From: Flavobacterium sp. N3904
GTDB taxonomy: Bacteria; Bacteroidota; Bacteroidia; Flavobacteriales; Flavobacteriaceae
DNA length: 64,000 bases
Assembly: GCF_025947305.1 (NCBI RefSeq)
Contig: NZ_CP110009.1
Location: 248,001 to 312,000, forward strand
Direction of reading: 5' to 3'
Part shown: positions 1 through 8,833 of the stretch, in pieces
Position numbering within the stretch: the stretch's first letter is position 1
Layout of the letters: the number at the start of each line of letters is the position of its first letter
Translations under genes and position numbers: made by a program
Notes under the pieces: model-generated
What the model saw: the letters and a program-made list of their open reading frames with translations, nothing else
Told to the model about the DNA's origin: nothing
The model's database searches: none

Positions 1-375
1 AACAATACGGGATTGTTCTGCCAAAGCTTGAAGTATCGATTGACGAATCCACCATACAGCGTATGAAATGAACTTGAAACCACGAGTTTCATCAAAACGT
101 TGTGCTGCTTTTATCAAACCAAGATTTCCTTCATTGATCAAATCGGGAAGAGTAAGACCTTGATTTTGGTATTGTTTGGCTACCGAAACTACGAAACGTA
201 AATTGGCTTTTGTCAATTTTTCTAGGGCTCTCTGATCCCCGGCTTTAATCTTTTGAGCTAATTCTACTTCTTCGTCAGCGGTAATAAGGTCAACTTTTCC
301 AATTTCTTGTAAATATTTGTCTAATGAAGCGGTTTCACGATTGGTAACCTGCTTGGTGATTTTAAGTTGTCTCAT
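1..375 (-). CDS. rpoD: Primary sigma factor RpoD/SigA, N-terminal part (cut by window edge)
   Basis: The reverse strand from 375 encodes [20 protein letters not shown] and continues as [25 protein letters not shown], then sigma region 2 ([37 protein letters not shown]). This is the region that binds RNA polymerase and the -10 element. About 125 codons are present; regions 3 and 4 lie beyond base 1. The protein starts almost directly at region 1.2, so it lacks the long region 1.1 of E. coli RpoD, as is typical for the Bacteroidota primary sigma factor. That factor reads the TAnnTTTG type of promoter noted elsewhere here. Start ATG is at 375-373. Confidence 0.95.
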   Translation of the reverse strand, partial: MRQLKITKQVTNRETASLDKYLQEIGKVDLITADEEVELAQKIKAGDQRALEKLTKANLRFVVSVAKQYQNQGLTLPDLINEGNLGLIKAAQRFDETRGFKFISYAVWWIRQSILQALAEQSRIV

Positions 376-470
376 GTTTTTGTCTCCTCAATTTTTTAAG
401 TGTACAAATGATTATACGTATGGAGTTTCGAAAAAGTTACAAAAGAGCTGTTTATTTTTTGAATTAAATA

Positions 471-502
471 AAAAAACCTGCCTCAAACGGTTTGAGACAG
501 GT
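471..502 (-). terminator. Rho-independent terminator of the 598-837 gene
   Basis: A 12-bp hairpin with a 3-nt loop (acctgcctcaaa, cgg, tttgagacaggt). The only imperfection is a C-A pair on the plus strand, which becomes a U-G wobble in reverse-strand RNA. A run of As on the left gives the U-tract for leftward transcription. It lies downstream of the small membrane protein gene and upstream of the sigma factor gene. Confidence 0.8.
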
Positions 503-597
503 AATTCTAACTAACTTAATTGTTCATTGGAAAGATTAGTTTATACAAGAAACAGTCCGAAATGGCATGGACTATTTTTTATCAGTTGCAAATGGTA

Positions 598-837
598 TTA
601 CTCCATTTCTTCGAGATTTATAATTCTATCAAATATTTCTTTTAAAAATAAAATCATAAAGAATACTCCTCCCGCTAAAATTAAGTGGTCTGTTGTCAGT
701 TTAAATGGGTCGTCAAGTATATCATACAGGCTTGGAATAATCAAGCACAATGACGCTATGAGTCCAATCCATGGATTGACTTTGTTAAAGATAGTTTTGA
801 ATTGCATATTTCTTTGGTTGTTAAGTTCTAGTCGCAT
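598..837 (-). CDS. Small two-helix membrane protein, unknown function
   Basis: A 79-residue protein with two predicted transmembrane segments (about residues 22-42, WIGLIASLCLIIPSLYDIL, and 50-70, HLILAGGVFFMILFLKEIF) joined by a short acidic loop, and a charged tail ending NLEEME. No enzymatic motif is visible. Methionine 11 is an alternative start. The gene stands alone and is closed by its own hairpin terminator at 471-502. I recognise no family; the size and topology are those of many small inner-membrane proteins of Flavobacteria. Confidence 0.7.
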   Translation of the reverse strand: MRLELNNQRNMQFKTIFNKVNPWIGLIASLCLIIPSLYDILDDPFKLTTDHLILAGGVFFMILFLKEIFDRIINLEEME

Positions 838-1025
838 GTTATGAGTTTTTGTTTTTTTTTCTAAAGTAAAAGTACATTGGAAACTACCATTTTATTCAGC
901 GAATGTCACGAAGGCAATATTTAATGTCATGAAATACCCTAAAGCTTAGTACATCTCTTCTGCGGTCAATGTGACAAAATAGAAATGGATTATTTTTAGT
1001 ATTTGGTATTATTTAAATTCTTTCC

Positions 1026-1055
1026 AAAAAAAATCTCCACCAAAAGGAAGAGATT
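1026..1055 (-). terminator. Probable terminator after the LytTR regulator
   Basis: Read leftward, aatctc and gagatt pair around an imperfect inner stem, followed by a run of eight or more Us (As at 1026-1033 on the plus strand). It lies about 20 bases past the stop codon of the response regulator gene. Confidence 0.6.
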
Positions 1056-1077
1056 GCTAGTATTATAAAAAACTTAT

Positions 1078-1824
1078 TTACGACAAAATATTCATTTTTT
1101 TGATGAAATCTTTGTAGTTGTCGCTTAGATTTACTTTGTGACCACCTTTGAGGATAATAAGATTATCCGCTAGAATAATTTCCTCAATCTTGTCGGTGTT
1201 GACGATATAATTTCTGTGGGTACGGGTGAATTTGTTTTTGTCTAGTAAGTCTCTGATTTTGGTCAGGGAAATCAAGATGACAAATTTTTCTTTCTCGGTG
1301 ATGATGTTGCAATAGCGGTCCTCGACTTCGATGTAGAGTATGTCTTGAAGGGACACTTTTTTGAGTGCGTTTTTCTTTTTGATGAACATATAATCATTGC
1401 TGATTACGGTGTCTTGGTCTTCGCTCAGGAAAACATTGGTTTGCTCGTAGAATTTTTCGACAGCCATTTCCAGAGCGTACAGAATTTCCAGTTCATTGAA
1501 GGGTTTCATCAAGAAGCTGAAAGGCTTGGTCAATTTGGCTCTCTCAAAAATTTGTCGGTCTTGTGAACTGGTTAAAAACACAAATGGTTTAGATGCATTT
1601 GGTACAATGTTGATGGTCTCGGCAAAGGTGATGCCGTCTGGTTTTCCGTCAAGAAAGACATCGATTACAATGATGTCGACGGGGTTTTGGTAGAATAAGG
1701 TTAGGGCATCTGTATAATTTCTGGCCACTCCTACAATATTGTATTTGTTAGCCAGTAAGACTTTGCTCAGCGCATCACTTTGCTCTGGAGTGTCTTCTAT
1801 AATAAGTACATTGATGTTATCCAT
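1078..1824 (-). CDS. LytTR-family response regulator
   Basis: 248 residues. The receiver domain occupies about residues 1-125: acidic pocket IIEDT, phospho-acceptor Asp55 in IIVIDVFLDG, switch Ser/Thr in FLTSS, and conserved Lys in LMKPF. A LytTR DNA-binding domain fills about residues 145-245 (QDILYIEVEDRYCNIIT, FTRTHRNYIVN, INKMNILS-type end). Such proteins bind direct repeats upstream of target genes when phosphorylated. The start overlaps the 3' end of the histidine kinase gene by 8 bases, so the two are translationally coupled and should be partners. Targets cannot be inferred from the window. Confidence 0.9.
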   Translation of the reverse strand: MDNINVLIIEDTPEQSDALSKVLLANKYNIVGVARNYTDALTLFYQNPVDIIVIDVFLDGKPDGITFAETINIVPNASKPFVFLTSSQDRQIFERAKLTKPFSFLMKPFNELEILYALEMAVEKFYEQTNVFLSEDQDTVISNDYMFIKKKNALKKVSLQDILYIEVEDRYCNIITEKEKFVILISLTKIRDLLDKNKFTRTHRNYIVNTDKIEEIILADNLIILKGGHKVNLSDNYKDFIKKMNILS

Positions 1825-3556
1825 TTTGTTCTGTTTTTGGGAACGAAAGTATCATTTTGGTTCCATTGTTGAGTTCGCTTTCTATGGTTAGTGTTCCTCC
1901 ATTTTTTTTAATCATTTGTTTGCACAATTGCATCCCGAGGCCAGTTCCTATTATCTCCGAGTTGCTTTTCTTGGCCAATAGTTCATTGTCTTCGAGCAAC
2001 TCGTTTATGGTGTTTTGGTTCATACCCAAACCACTGTCTTGTATCACGAGTTGGCAAAAATTGGTGTTGGTGTCGACTGTATAAAAACTGATTTTGCTGT
2101 TCTCTGGGGAGAATTTGATAGCATTGTCGAGCAGGTTGCGTAAAACAATTTTTAGCGAATCGAGATCTACGAAGATAAAACTATTTTTGGAAACGGCATT
2201 CTCAAAAGCAATGCTTTTGTCAAGCAGTAACGGTTTGTAGTTGTATTCTATTTGTTGCACAATGGAATACAAATGCACCGAATCTTTGCTGAAATACAAT
2301 TGTTTGGTTTGCAACAACGCCCAATGGAGCAAGTTGTCGAGCAAACTGTAGGCGCCGTTTGCAATCGCGCTGTTTTGATGCAGGAGCTGGTCGAGCTCGC
2401 TATAGTTTTTGGTTTCTAGCGAAGTGGTTAGTTTGGTATTGCTGGTTTTGAGGGCATTAACAGAGGAACGCAAATCATGACTCACGATAGAGAACAATTG
2501 ATCCTTGGTGGCATTGAGCTCGTCTAGTTTTTCTTTTTGAGTAAGGATAATTTTCGCATTTTTTACTTTTTGGGCATAGACATAAACGCCTCCTACTAGT
2601 AGCAACAATAAACCCAATGTAGAAAAAAACATAGTATTTCGCTGGGTGTCTTTTAGTTTGTTCTCGACTTTAAGTACTGAGATTTGTTTTTGTTTTTGTG
2701 CTACCGCATATTTCTTTTCGTAGTCTGCCAGTGCCCAGACTTTGTTTTGGTTGTTGAGAGAGTCATTCCATTGCTCTGATTCTTTCCTATAGGCTAAGGC
2801 TTGTTTGAACTTGCCCCTGTTTTCTTCGACAACTGCCATGTTTTTTGCAGATCTCCTTTTTGTATCAAAATCTTTTATTTGTTTGGATAAAAAATAGGCT
2901 TTTTCGAAATAAGGAATGGCTAGTTGGTCTTTGTATTGCAAATAGTATAAATTTGCAATATCCATATATAATCCAATCAAAGATACTGAGTCTTTTTCAT
3001 TCTTCTGGAATGTAAGACTTTTAAAAAAGTATTTTTCAGCTTCTTTAAATTGATTAATATGCAAATAACAGATACCTAAATTTTCATAAATTATGCTTAT
3101 TTTATAACCTTGATTGTTTGTAATTGGAAGTTTTTCAACAGCTTCGAAATAATGAATAGCTTTTTTAAATTCTTTTAATTCTAAAGTAGTTTCTCCTAGG
3201 TCTTTACTTATTAAAGGGTAGTACTTAAAATTTTTTGAGACAGAATTTAATTCAAAAATTGCTTCTTTGAATAGTTTTTTTTCTCTAAAACAACTCCCTC
3301 TAAAATAATGACAATAATCAGCTAATTCTTTATTGCTACTTGAGTGTATTTGTTTCATAGAATATACTAAAGTAGAATCGCAATTTCTTTTAATGAAAAA
3401 GGATTGAGCCTTGTTAAAGTTGAATTCCTTTCTAAATTCATTAGCTTTTTTCTCAAGTGTTTTTATGAAAATGTCATTTTTTGAAAGTTCTTGAGAAAAT
3501 AAAATAGAAGGAATAATTGTATATAATATAACTAGAATTAGTTTTGTTTTTGTCAT
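1817..3556 (-). CDS. TPR-containing sensor histidine kinase
   Basis: 579 residues. A signal peptide (1-22, ending ILFSQ) is followed by tetratricopeptide-like repeats to about residue 265 (motifs such as AIHYFEAVEKL and QFKEAEKYFFKSL). A single transmembrane helix lies at about 308-328, then a coiled linker, the HisKA box with phospho-acceptor His360 (FSIVSHDLRSS) and an HATPase domain with N box NLLDNAIKFSPE, G1 DSGLGM and G2 GTGLGMQLCKQM. The layout is a periplasmic TPR sensor with a cytoplasmic kinase, common in Bacteroidota. It lies just upstream of, and overlaps, its LytTR partner. The signal sensed is unknown. Confidence 0.92.
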   Translation of the reverse strand: MTKTKLILVILYTIIPSILFSQELSKNDIFIKTLEKKANEFRKEFNFNKAQSFFIKRNCDSTLVYSMKQIHSSSNKELADYCHYFRGSCFREKKLFKEAIFELNSVSKNFKYYPLISKDLGETTLELKEFKKAIHYFEAVEKLPITNNQGYKISIIYENLGICYLHINQFKEAEKYFFKSLTFQKNEKDSVSLIGLYMDIANLYYLQYKDQLAIPYFEKAYFLSKQIKDFDTKRRSAKNMAVVEENRGKFKQALAYRKESEQWNDSLNNQNKVWALADYEKKYAVAQKQKQISVLKVENKLKDTQRNTMFFSTLGLLLLLVGGVYVYAQKVKNAKIILTQKEKLDELNATKDQLFSIVSHDLRSSVNALKTSNTKLTTSLETKNYSELDQLLHQNSAIANGAYSLLDNLLHWALLQTKQLYFSKDSVHLYSIVQQIEYNYKPLLLDKSIAFENAVSKNSFIFVDLDSLKIVLRNLLDNAIKFSPENSKISFYTVDTNTNFCQLVIQDSGLGMNQNTINELLEDNELLAKKSNSEIIGTGLGMQLCKQMIKKNGGTLTIESELNNGTKMILSFPKTEQNG

Positions 3557-3573
3557 TTCAAAAGATGCTAACT

Positions 3574-3614
3574 AAAAAAATAATACATCGTTTAATTTTC
3601 TTTAAACGATGTAT
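3574..3614 (-). terminator. Terminator of the 3648-4073 gene
   Basis: A perfect 12-bp inverted repeat (atacatcgttta and taaacgatgtat, 3583-3594 and 3603-3614) with an 8-base loop and a run of As on its left that gives a U-tract in leftward RNA. It separates the unrecognised 141-residue protein from the histidine kinase gene, so the kinase and regulator form their own unit. Confidence 0.75.
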
Positions 3615-3647
3615 ACTCAAAGTAACTTGTTAAATAAGTGTTTGTTA

Positions 3648-4073
3648 TTAATGTCCCACTTGTGTCTCCGTCCCTCTAGAGGTCTCAGGGTCTAAGTTTA
3701 CCATATATGACATAATAGTAGTTACATCTCCAACAGTAGGAGAGGTGTAGTCTAACTCAACGTACCACACATCGCAGGTTTCTGGGGTTTCCATAGAAAA
3801 ATCATAATCATAATTGATGGTCAAAACACCGTCTTTTTCGACAGGTGGTTCTACAACGGGAGCATCAGGAATTTCGGAGTTCATGTATACTGTTGCTCTT
3901 ACTTTTAGCGTTAATGTTTTGCCATCTGGTTTATAGAATTTTGCAGAAACCAATGGGGCTACTGGGTAATTAACCTCGCCTGGCTCAAGGAAAGTAAAGG
4001 GTAAAGTGTTAATCTTGGTGGTTTGGATGGTTGGGTAAGGTGTAAAGGATAGTTCTTTTGTAGAATCACACAT
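3648..4073 (-). CDS. Hypothetical protein, no recognised family
   Basis: 141 residues beginning MCDSTKELSFTPYPTIQTTK. It has no signal peptide and no transmembrane segment. It is acidic and proline-rich in the middle (PDAPVVEPPVEKDG), with alternating hydrophobic and polar residues suggesting a small beta-sandwich (KTLTLKVRATVYM, DVWYVELDYTS). No catalytic motif is visible. The ORF is open throughout and is followed by a strong hairpin terminator, which supports a real gene. It sits between the two-component pair and a 500-base gap, so context gives little. Function unknown. Confidence 0.65.
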   Translation of the reverse strand: MCDSTKELSFTPYPTIQTTKINTLPFTFLEPGEVNYPVAPLVSAKFYKPDGKTLTLKVRATVYMNSEIPDAPVVEPPVEKDGVLTINYDYDFSMETPETCDVWYVELDYTSPTVGDVTTIMSYMVNLDPETSRGTETQVGH

Positions 4074-4220
4074 AGTAGTTTTTTTTAATAGTTAATTGTT
4101 TAATAATATTCACGTTAAAGATATTTTTTTTCTTTGAATAATTTGAGATGGTTTTGTTATTTTTTTGGATTATTCGCTTTGAATTGCGTAAAATAGGATT
4201 TGTTACAGGGGATCGCGTGT

Positions 4221-4266
4221 TTAACCACAAAGTGCGCAAAGGTTTACGCAATGGGCGCAAAGTTTT
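4221..4266. repeat. CACAAAG/GCGCAAAG intergenic repeat
   Basis: The stretch holds short degenerate repeats, with the units cacaaagtgcgcaaagg, tttacgcaatg and ggcgcaaag, and a related aaccgcaagg about 60 bases on. From memory, similar strings occur in spacers of many Flavobacterium genomes. Only the internal repetition is shown directly here. Confidence 0.35.
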
Positions 4267-4445
4267 GTTTATTGTGTTGGTTTTGACCGCGGATTAGACG
4301 GATTTTTTAAATAGTTGATTTCTAGAGTTAAACCGCAAGGGGCGCTAGGCTTTGTGTCTTAGTCAGGTGAGATTTGGATGTTATTTTTGGCGTATAGTTC
4401 TCGTTTTACGATTACATGAGGGATAGGAGCTAGTTACCTTGTAAC

Positions 4446-4460
4446 GCGGATAGCCCGACC
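4446..4460 (+). repeat. Candidate intergenic repeat core (copy 1)
   Basis: The core gcggatagcccgacc resembles two other intergenic sites in this window: ggattaggctcgac at 33824-33837 and, on the reverse strand, gcgaatagccggac at 63768-63781. All three lie in spacers downstream of gene ends. They may be diverged members of one repetitive element family. Confidence 0.35.
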
Positions 4461-4537
4461 GCAATAGTGAATGGAGCCGAATGAGCGGTTTGTATATTTG
4501 GCTCCATTTTCTATTGGGGTCATGCCCTAATGATGAT

Positions 4538-4571
4538 AAAACCCCAAATCAAATGAATGAATTGGGGTTTT
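4538..4571 (-). terminator. Terminator of the DUF4249/MG2-like cluster
   Basis: A 10-bp inverted repeat, aaaaccccaa with ttggggtttt, and a 14-base loop, 8 bases past the stop codon of the 4579-6405 gene. Leftward RNA ends in the Us of the stem. It marks the end of the six-gene leftward cluster. Confidence 0.65.
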
Positions 4572-4578
4572 GAATATA

Positions 4579-6405
4579 TTATTGTACTTCAAAAGTGTCT
4601 TTTAGCGAGACTGGGATGCCTTGATCGGTGAAGCCCTCCAGCGAGATTTCGAATGTTCCTGTTACATCTGAAGTGTAAAAAGAAATTGGATTCTCCTTGT
4701 TGTCTAAAGCGACGTCGGGGAGCCATAACAATTGATAGCGGTAGTCTGGAATTCTTTCTAGTTTTGCTTTGTCGGTATAATCTGGTGTGAAATATTCTTT
4801 TTTGATAGCCGGCCTTAAAACAGAAGCATTCACTATATATGATCCTGATTTTTTGCTAACATAATCCTGATTTTTTGTAGTAAAACTAATCACTCCATTG
4901 AATAATTTGGGCCCATAATAATAACCCCCTTGTACAACTGATACTTTATAAATATTTTTTGTTTTATAAGCAAAAAGCTCATTAAAATCTTGTATAAACA
5001 ATCCGTCTACCAATACTAATGTAGTACCTGGAACCTCAAGTTTGGTAATATAATCTCGGACACCGATTGTATAATCATTCCCCTTTTGTTTGTAATAAAT
5101 CTCAAATAAAACTTCGGTAATTGTTTCCTGAAGTGTAGGAAAAAAAGAGTAATCCTCTAACACATATTCTCTACCTACAGAATTAAAAAAGCTATCAGAT
5201 AAATTTGTCTTTACAATACTGTCGGTTTTGTTGGAATAGTATGCGTTTTCTATTTGACTGGCTACGGATCGTTGTAAAATATTATTCTTCATTTCAACCG
5301 TTAAATTAAAATTTGGATCAAACTTTAATAATGAATAGTCTATTTTGCTTGGAGAATCTATTTTTATGGTATAATTTTCCCGGTCTTCTCCTATAACTTG
5401 AACAATGATATTTGACGCATAATTGACTTTGTCGAGATTAAAAATAAATTTACCTGATGAATTTGTATTGACTATTTTGAAAGTGTAATTTTTTCCCGGA
5501 ATAGAAAGCGCTATTGACTTGTTTTGAATATCATTTGCTCCGCTTTTTGAAACGATACTGCCTGCAATAATTTCGCCTCGAAGTTCTGGCAAAATTAATT
5601 CTCCTTTTGATTGCTGATTAGCCGTATTTGCTTCCCAATTACTTTTAACTTCTTTTGCCGTTATTTGTTTTTTGGTTGGTAAGCTGTCAATTTTTCTAAT
5701 TGATAATGAATAATTCCCTTTTTCGGATATTTGTTGTGATAAAGGATTAATGTTTAGCGTTATTTTTTCACGTGTTGAAGCTATTTTTTTGTTTAATTGA
5801 AGAACAACAGGATCTTTATCTGTTGTATTTTCAATGGTTGTATTAAAGTTCGTTGCAGTATTTATGCTTTTTAAATTAACAGAGTCTATGTTTGTATTTG
5901 TACTTACCTTTTCACTTGCCTGAAATGGATTTATAATATAGATATCTTGCTGAAATATATCTTTCAAGGGTTTGTTCAAAATCCAATTTGTATAAGCTAT
6001 AAGTCTATATTTTCCTGTTTTTAGTGTAGTAGGCACAAAAAAATCTCCTTGACTTATGCCTTTTTGTAAAAATAATTTCTGAATAAAAATGCTCGTATTA
6101 TCCTCTCCGATAAGCTCAACATAGGCAATTTTACTTACCGAACTCACCTTTTTATCTAAAGGATTTAAACAATATACTTTATAATATAATGTTTCTCCTG
6201 TTACAAAAGTTGTAGCATTACAATGCAAATAAAGAGATTCGGGATTTGAGTCCAAAATTGTACTGGCATCTTTATTAGAGTTGCTTTTTTGAGAAAAAAC
6301 TGAGTGCGTACCGCTTAATAGTAAAGCAACTAATAGTATCGTTTGTTTTAGTCTATCCAAAATAATGGTTTTAAAGTTGATGAAAAAATAGTACAATCTC
6401 CACAT
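4579..6405 (-). CDS. MG2-like / TonB plug-like surface protein
   Basis: 608 residues. A signal peptide lies at about residues 19-39 (LKQTILLVALLLSGTHSVFSQ). The next 130 residues (SLYLHCNATTFVTGETLYYKVYCLN, then GKYRLIAYTNWI) resemble the MG2 domain of bacterial macroglobulin-like proteins. A carboxypeptidase-regulatory-like fold follows (LRGEIIAGSIVSKSGAND). Residues of about 460-530 (VPGTTLVLVDGLFIQDFNELFAYKTKNIYKVSVVQGG, then GVISFTTK) resemble a TonB receptor plug, but no barrel follows. The ATG at 6405 overlaps the upstream gene by 58 bases; a TTG at 6360 would overlap by 13 and give a cleaner signal peptide. It is the last gene of the DUF4249 cluster. Exact role unknown. Confidence 0.75.
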   Translation of the reverse strand: MWRLYYFFINFKTIILDRLKQTILLVALLLSGTHSVFSQKSNSNKDASTILDSNPESLYLHCNATTFVTGETLYYKVYCLNPLDKKVSSVSKIAYVELIGEDNTSIFIQKLFLQKGISQGDFFVPTTLKTGKYRLIAYTNWILNKPLKDIFQQDIYIINPFQASEKVSTNTNIDSVNLKSINTATNFNTTIENTTDKDPVVLQLNKKIASTREKITLNINPLSQQISEKGNYSLSIRKIDSLPTKKQITAKEVKSNWEANTANQQSKGELILPELRGEIIAGSIVSKSGANDIQNKSIALSIPGKNYTFKIVNTNSSGKFIFNLDKVNYASNIIVQVIGEDRENYTIKIDSPSKIDYSLLKFDPNFNLTVEMKNNILQRSVASQIENAYYSNKTDSIVKTNLSDSFFNSVGREYVLEDYSFFPTLQETITEVLFEIYYKQKGNDYTIGVRDYITKLEVPGTTLVLVDGLFIQDFNELFAYKTKNIYKVSVVQGGYYYGPKLFNGVISFTTKNQDYVSKKSGSYIVNASVLRPAIKKEYFTPDYTDKAKLERIPDYRYQLLWLPDVALDNKENPISFYTSDVTGTFEISLEGFTDQGIPVSLKDTFEVQ

Positions 6406-7550
6406 GGCGACACCACCATGGTATATATATCGTCAAACTGAGTGTTGGGATTCTCTCCAAAATCTCCTCCCACTAAGGTGAGCCCATCATGGTTTAAACC
6501 ATCAATTAGCTCATTGCCTTTGCATCCAAAAGGACCAAAACAAAAAGGAAATATTTGTTCCGTACAATCGTAGTAATATGGAGGAGGTAATTTTTCTTTA
6601 GGAAAAATATCATAAAAATTAAAAAATATTCTTTTTTCGCTTACCGAAGAGACTTCAAAAAAACCAATCACTTTTTCATTAGCATTTTCCATTGCCTTTA
6701 TGTTACCATAAAAGAAACCAGGCTGATTTTGCGATAGAATACTTCCGGATCCTGCTGTTTTTTTGAGCGTTTCGAAATACGTATAGGCAGCCAGATTTTG
6801 AACATATTGGCGGACCAAGATACTGTATCTTTGGCCTATAATAGGATTATTGTCGGCAATGAATCGTATAGGATAAGTCACACGGTCCTCAGTAAGATCG
6901 TTGGTGCTGGTCAATAAAATATCCAAAGACTTCTTTGAAGTGTAACAGGTCTTTACATCAACCGTTCTTAATTTAAAATCGACTTCTTGGGGTCCTACAA
7001 CAAAAATCCTCAGGTTATTGTATTTTGGAGCAACAATCTTGTATGTTTCCTCATATTCAAACCTATAAAATTTAGCTTTTTCGGAGGGATCAAAACTATT
7101 TACAGTGATTTGCACTCCGCTTTGCTTGTCCTTTTCGGCAATGTTTGTTGTAATACTTGCTATCTCATTTACAGGAGTCAATGTTTCGTTTCTGGATGTA
7201 TACGCTTTGCCTTCTTTTGTTGTAATGCTCAATCGGTATTCCCTTTCCGGAACTGCCTGAAATGGAATTACTGAAACGTAAATCCCTTCTTTTTCTTCAA
7301 AATCATATTGATTTCCTAAATCGTCTGTAATATATACTTGCGCTCCAGTCTCGAATGTCGGGCCATTTTCTTCAAACTTATATGTTTTTGAAATTTTTAT
7401 TTCCTGATTCTTCAGCTCGTTGGTTATTATCGCTTCAATAACAATTGCTTCTTCATAAGAATTTGTTTGTAGTGCATACGGCTCTGTACAGCTATTTATG
7501 AAAAAGCATATTAGCAGCAGGAAGAATGTATGTGTTTTTATAACTTTCAT
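6348..7550 (-). CDS. DUF4249 family outer-membrane lipoprotein, paralog A
   Basis: 400 residues. Lipoprotein signal with lipobox FINSC (Cys21). The N-terminal beta-rich region (IVIEAIITNELKNQEIKISKTYKF, then TGAQVYITDDLGNQYDFEE) is typical of DUF4249. The C-terminal half has a Cys-rich segment (YYDCTEQIFPFCFGPFGCKG) and ends with SPCGDC then KPLFWID. DUF4249 proteins are usually encoded next to SusC-like TonB receptors and are thought to be their surface partners; the substrate is not known. It is nearly identical in layout to the two genes upstream, separated by a 40-base spacer, so this is a tandem duplicate. Confidence 0.88.
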   Translation of the reverse strand: MKVIKTHTFFLLLICFFINSCTEPYALQTNSYEEAIVIEAIITNELKNQEIKISKTYKFEENGPTFETGAQVYITDDLGNQYDFEEKEGIYVSVIPFQAVPEREYRLSITTKEGKAYTSRNETLTPVNEIASITTNIAEKDKQSGVQITVNSFDPSEKAKFYRFEYEETYKIVAPKYNNLRIFVVGPQEVDFKLRTVDVKTCYTSKKSLDILLTSTNDLTEDRVTYPIRFIADNNPIIGQRYSILVRQYVQNLAAYTYFETLKKTAGSGSILSQNQPGFFYGNIKAMENANEKVIGFFEVSSVSEKRIFFNFYDIFPKEKLPPPYYYDCTEQIFPFCFGPFGCKGNELIDGLNHDGLTLVGGDFGENPNTQFDDIYTMVVSPCGDCTIFSSTLKPLFWID

Positions 7551-7590
7551 TTTTTTTATTAATATAGTAATCTTTTAAAGACATTCTTTT

Positions 7591-8793
7591 CTAGTCTATC
7601 CAAAATAATGGTTTTAAAATTGATGAAAAAGTTGAGCAATCTCCACATGGCGATGGCACCATGGTATACGTATCGTCAAACTGACTGTTCGGGTTCTCTC
7701 CAAAATCCCCTCCTATTAATGTAAGGGCCTCATGGTTTAAAGCATCAATTAGCTCATTTCCTTTACACCCAAAGTTTCCAAAACAAAAAGGAAGTATTTG
7801 TTCGGTACAATCATAATAATAAGGCGGAAGTAATTTTTCTCTAGGAAAAATATCGTAAAAATTGAAGAATATTCTTTTTTCGCTTACGGAAGACACTTCA
7901 AAAAAGCCAATCACTTTTTCATTAGCATTGTCCATTGCCTTTATGTTACCATAAAAAAAACCGGGTTGATTTTGTGATAAAATACTTCCTGACCCTGCTG
8001 TTTTTTTGAGCGTCTCAAAATAAGTATAGGCAGCCAGATTTTGAACATATTGCCGAACCATAATACTGTATCGCTGGGCTATAATGGGATTATTGTCTGC
8101 TATGAAACGTATAGGATAAGTTACACGATCCTCGGTAAGATCGTTGGTGCTGGCCAATAAAATATCTAATGACTTTTTTGTGCTATAACATGTTTTTACA
8201 TTAACGGTTCGTAACCTAAAATCAACTTTTTGAGGGCCAACAACAAAGATTTCCAGATTATTATAATTTGGAGCAACAATCTTGTAGGTTTCTTCATATT
8301 CAAACCTATAAAACCTAGATTCTCCAGAGGGATCAAAACTATTTACAGTAATTTGCACTCCGCTTTCCTTGTTCTTTTCCGTAACATTTGTAGTAACACT
8401 CGCAATCTCATTTACAGGTGTAAGCTTTTCGTTTCTCGAAGTATACACTTTACCATCTTTAGTAGTGATGCTCAAACGATACTCTCTACCGGAAACTGCC
8501 TGAAAAGGAGTTGCTGAAACGTAAATTCCTTCTTTTTCTTCAAAATCATATTGATGGCCTAAATCATCTGTAATATATACTTGCGCTCCTGTTTCGAATG
8601 TTGGTCCATTTTCTTCAAACTTGTAGGTTTTTGATATTTTTATTTCCTGATTCTTAAGTTCATTGGTTATTATCGCCTCAATAACAATCGCTTCTTCATA
8701 CGAATTTGTCTGTAACGCATACGGCTCTGTACAACTATTTATGAAAAAGCATAATAGTAGCAAGAAGAATGTATGTTTGCATTTTTCTTTCAT
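7591..8793 (-). CDS. DUF4249 family outer-membrane lipoprotein, paralog B
   Basis: 400 residues, the middle of three tandem paralogs. Lipobox FINSC, then a segment of some 85 residues almost identical to both neighbours. It diverges mainly at scattered positions such as PSGESRFYRF in place of PSEKAKFYRF, and in the Cys-rich segment (ILPFCFGNFGCKG). The C-terminal SPCGDC and KPLFWID are kept. Spacers on both sides are exactly 40 bases and similar in sequence, which indicates duplication of a gene-plus-spacer unit. Likely a surface lipoprotein cooperating with the TonB receptor at 10078-12861. Confidence 0.88.
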   Translation of the reverse strand: MKEKCKHTFFLLLLCFFINSCTEPYALQTNSYEEAIVIEAIITNELKNQEIKISKTYKFEENGPTFETGAQVYITDDLGHQYDFEEKEGIYVSATPFQAVSGREYRLSITTKDGKVYTSRNEKLTPVNEIASVTTNVTEKNKESGVQITVNSFDPSGESRFYRFEYEETYKIVAPNYNNLEIFVVGPQKVDFRLRTVNVKTCYSTKKSLDILLASTNDLTEDRVTYPIRFIADNNPIIAQRYSIMVRQYVQNLAAYTYFETLKKTAGSGSILSQNQPGFFYGNIKAMDNANEKVIGFFEVSSVSEKRIFFNFYDIFPREKLLPPYYYDCTEQILPFCFGNFGCKGNELIDALNHEALTLIGGDFGENPNSQFDDTYTMVPSPCGDCSTFSSILKPLFWID

Positions 8794-8833
8794 TTTTTTT
8801 AAATTTATATAGTAACCATTTAATGAAACACAT

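Larger units (their letters stand above)
4074..4578. other. 505-base intergenic region with repeat-like sequence
   Basis: I see no convincing gene here. It holds, from left to right, an AT-rich stretch that should carry the promoter of the leftward 3648-4073 gene, a CACAAAG/GCGCAAAG repeat (4221-4266), a GGATAGCCCGACC element (4446-4460), a hairpin between tggagcc near 4473 and ggctcca near 4500, and the terminator of the next gene (4538-4571). Composition from about 4200 to 4520 is more GC-rich than the surroundings. Confidence 0.5.

Noticed and set aside
4066-4260. Open frame of 64 residues on the reverse strand overlapping the start of the 141-residue protein gene
   Set aside because: It is Arg-rich at the start only because it crosses the CACAAAG repeat. 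The rest is low-complexity Lys/Asn, and it has no motif.
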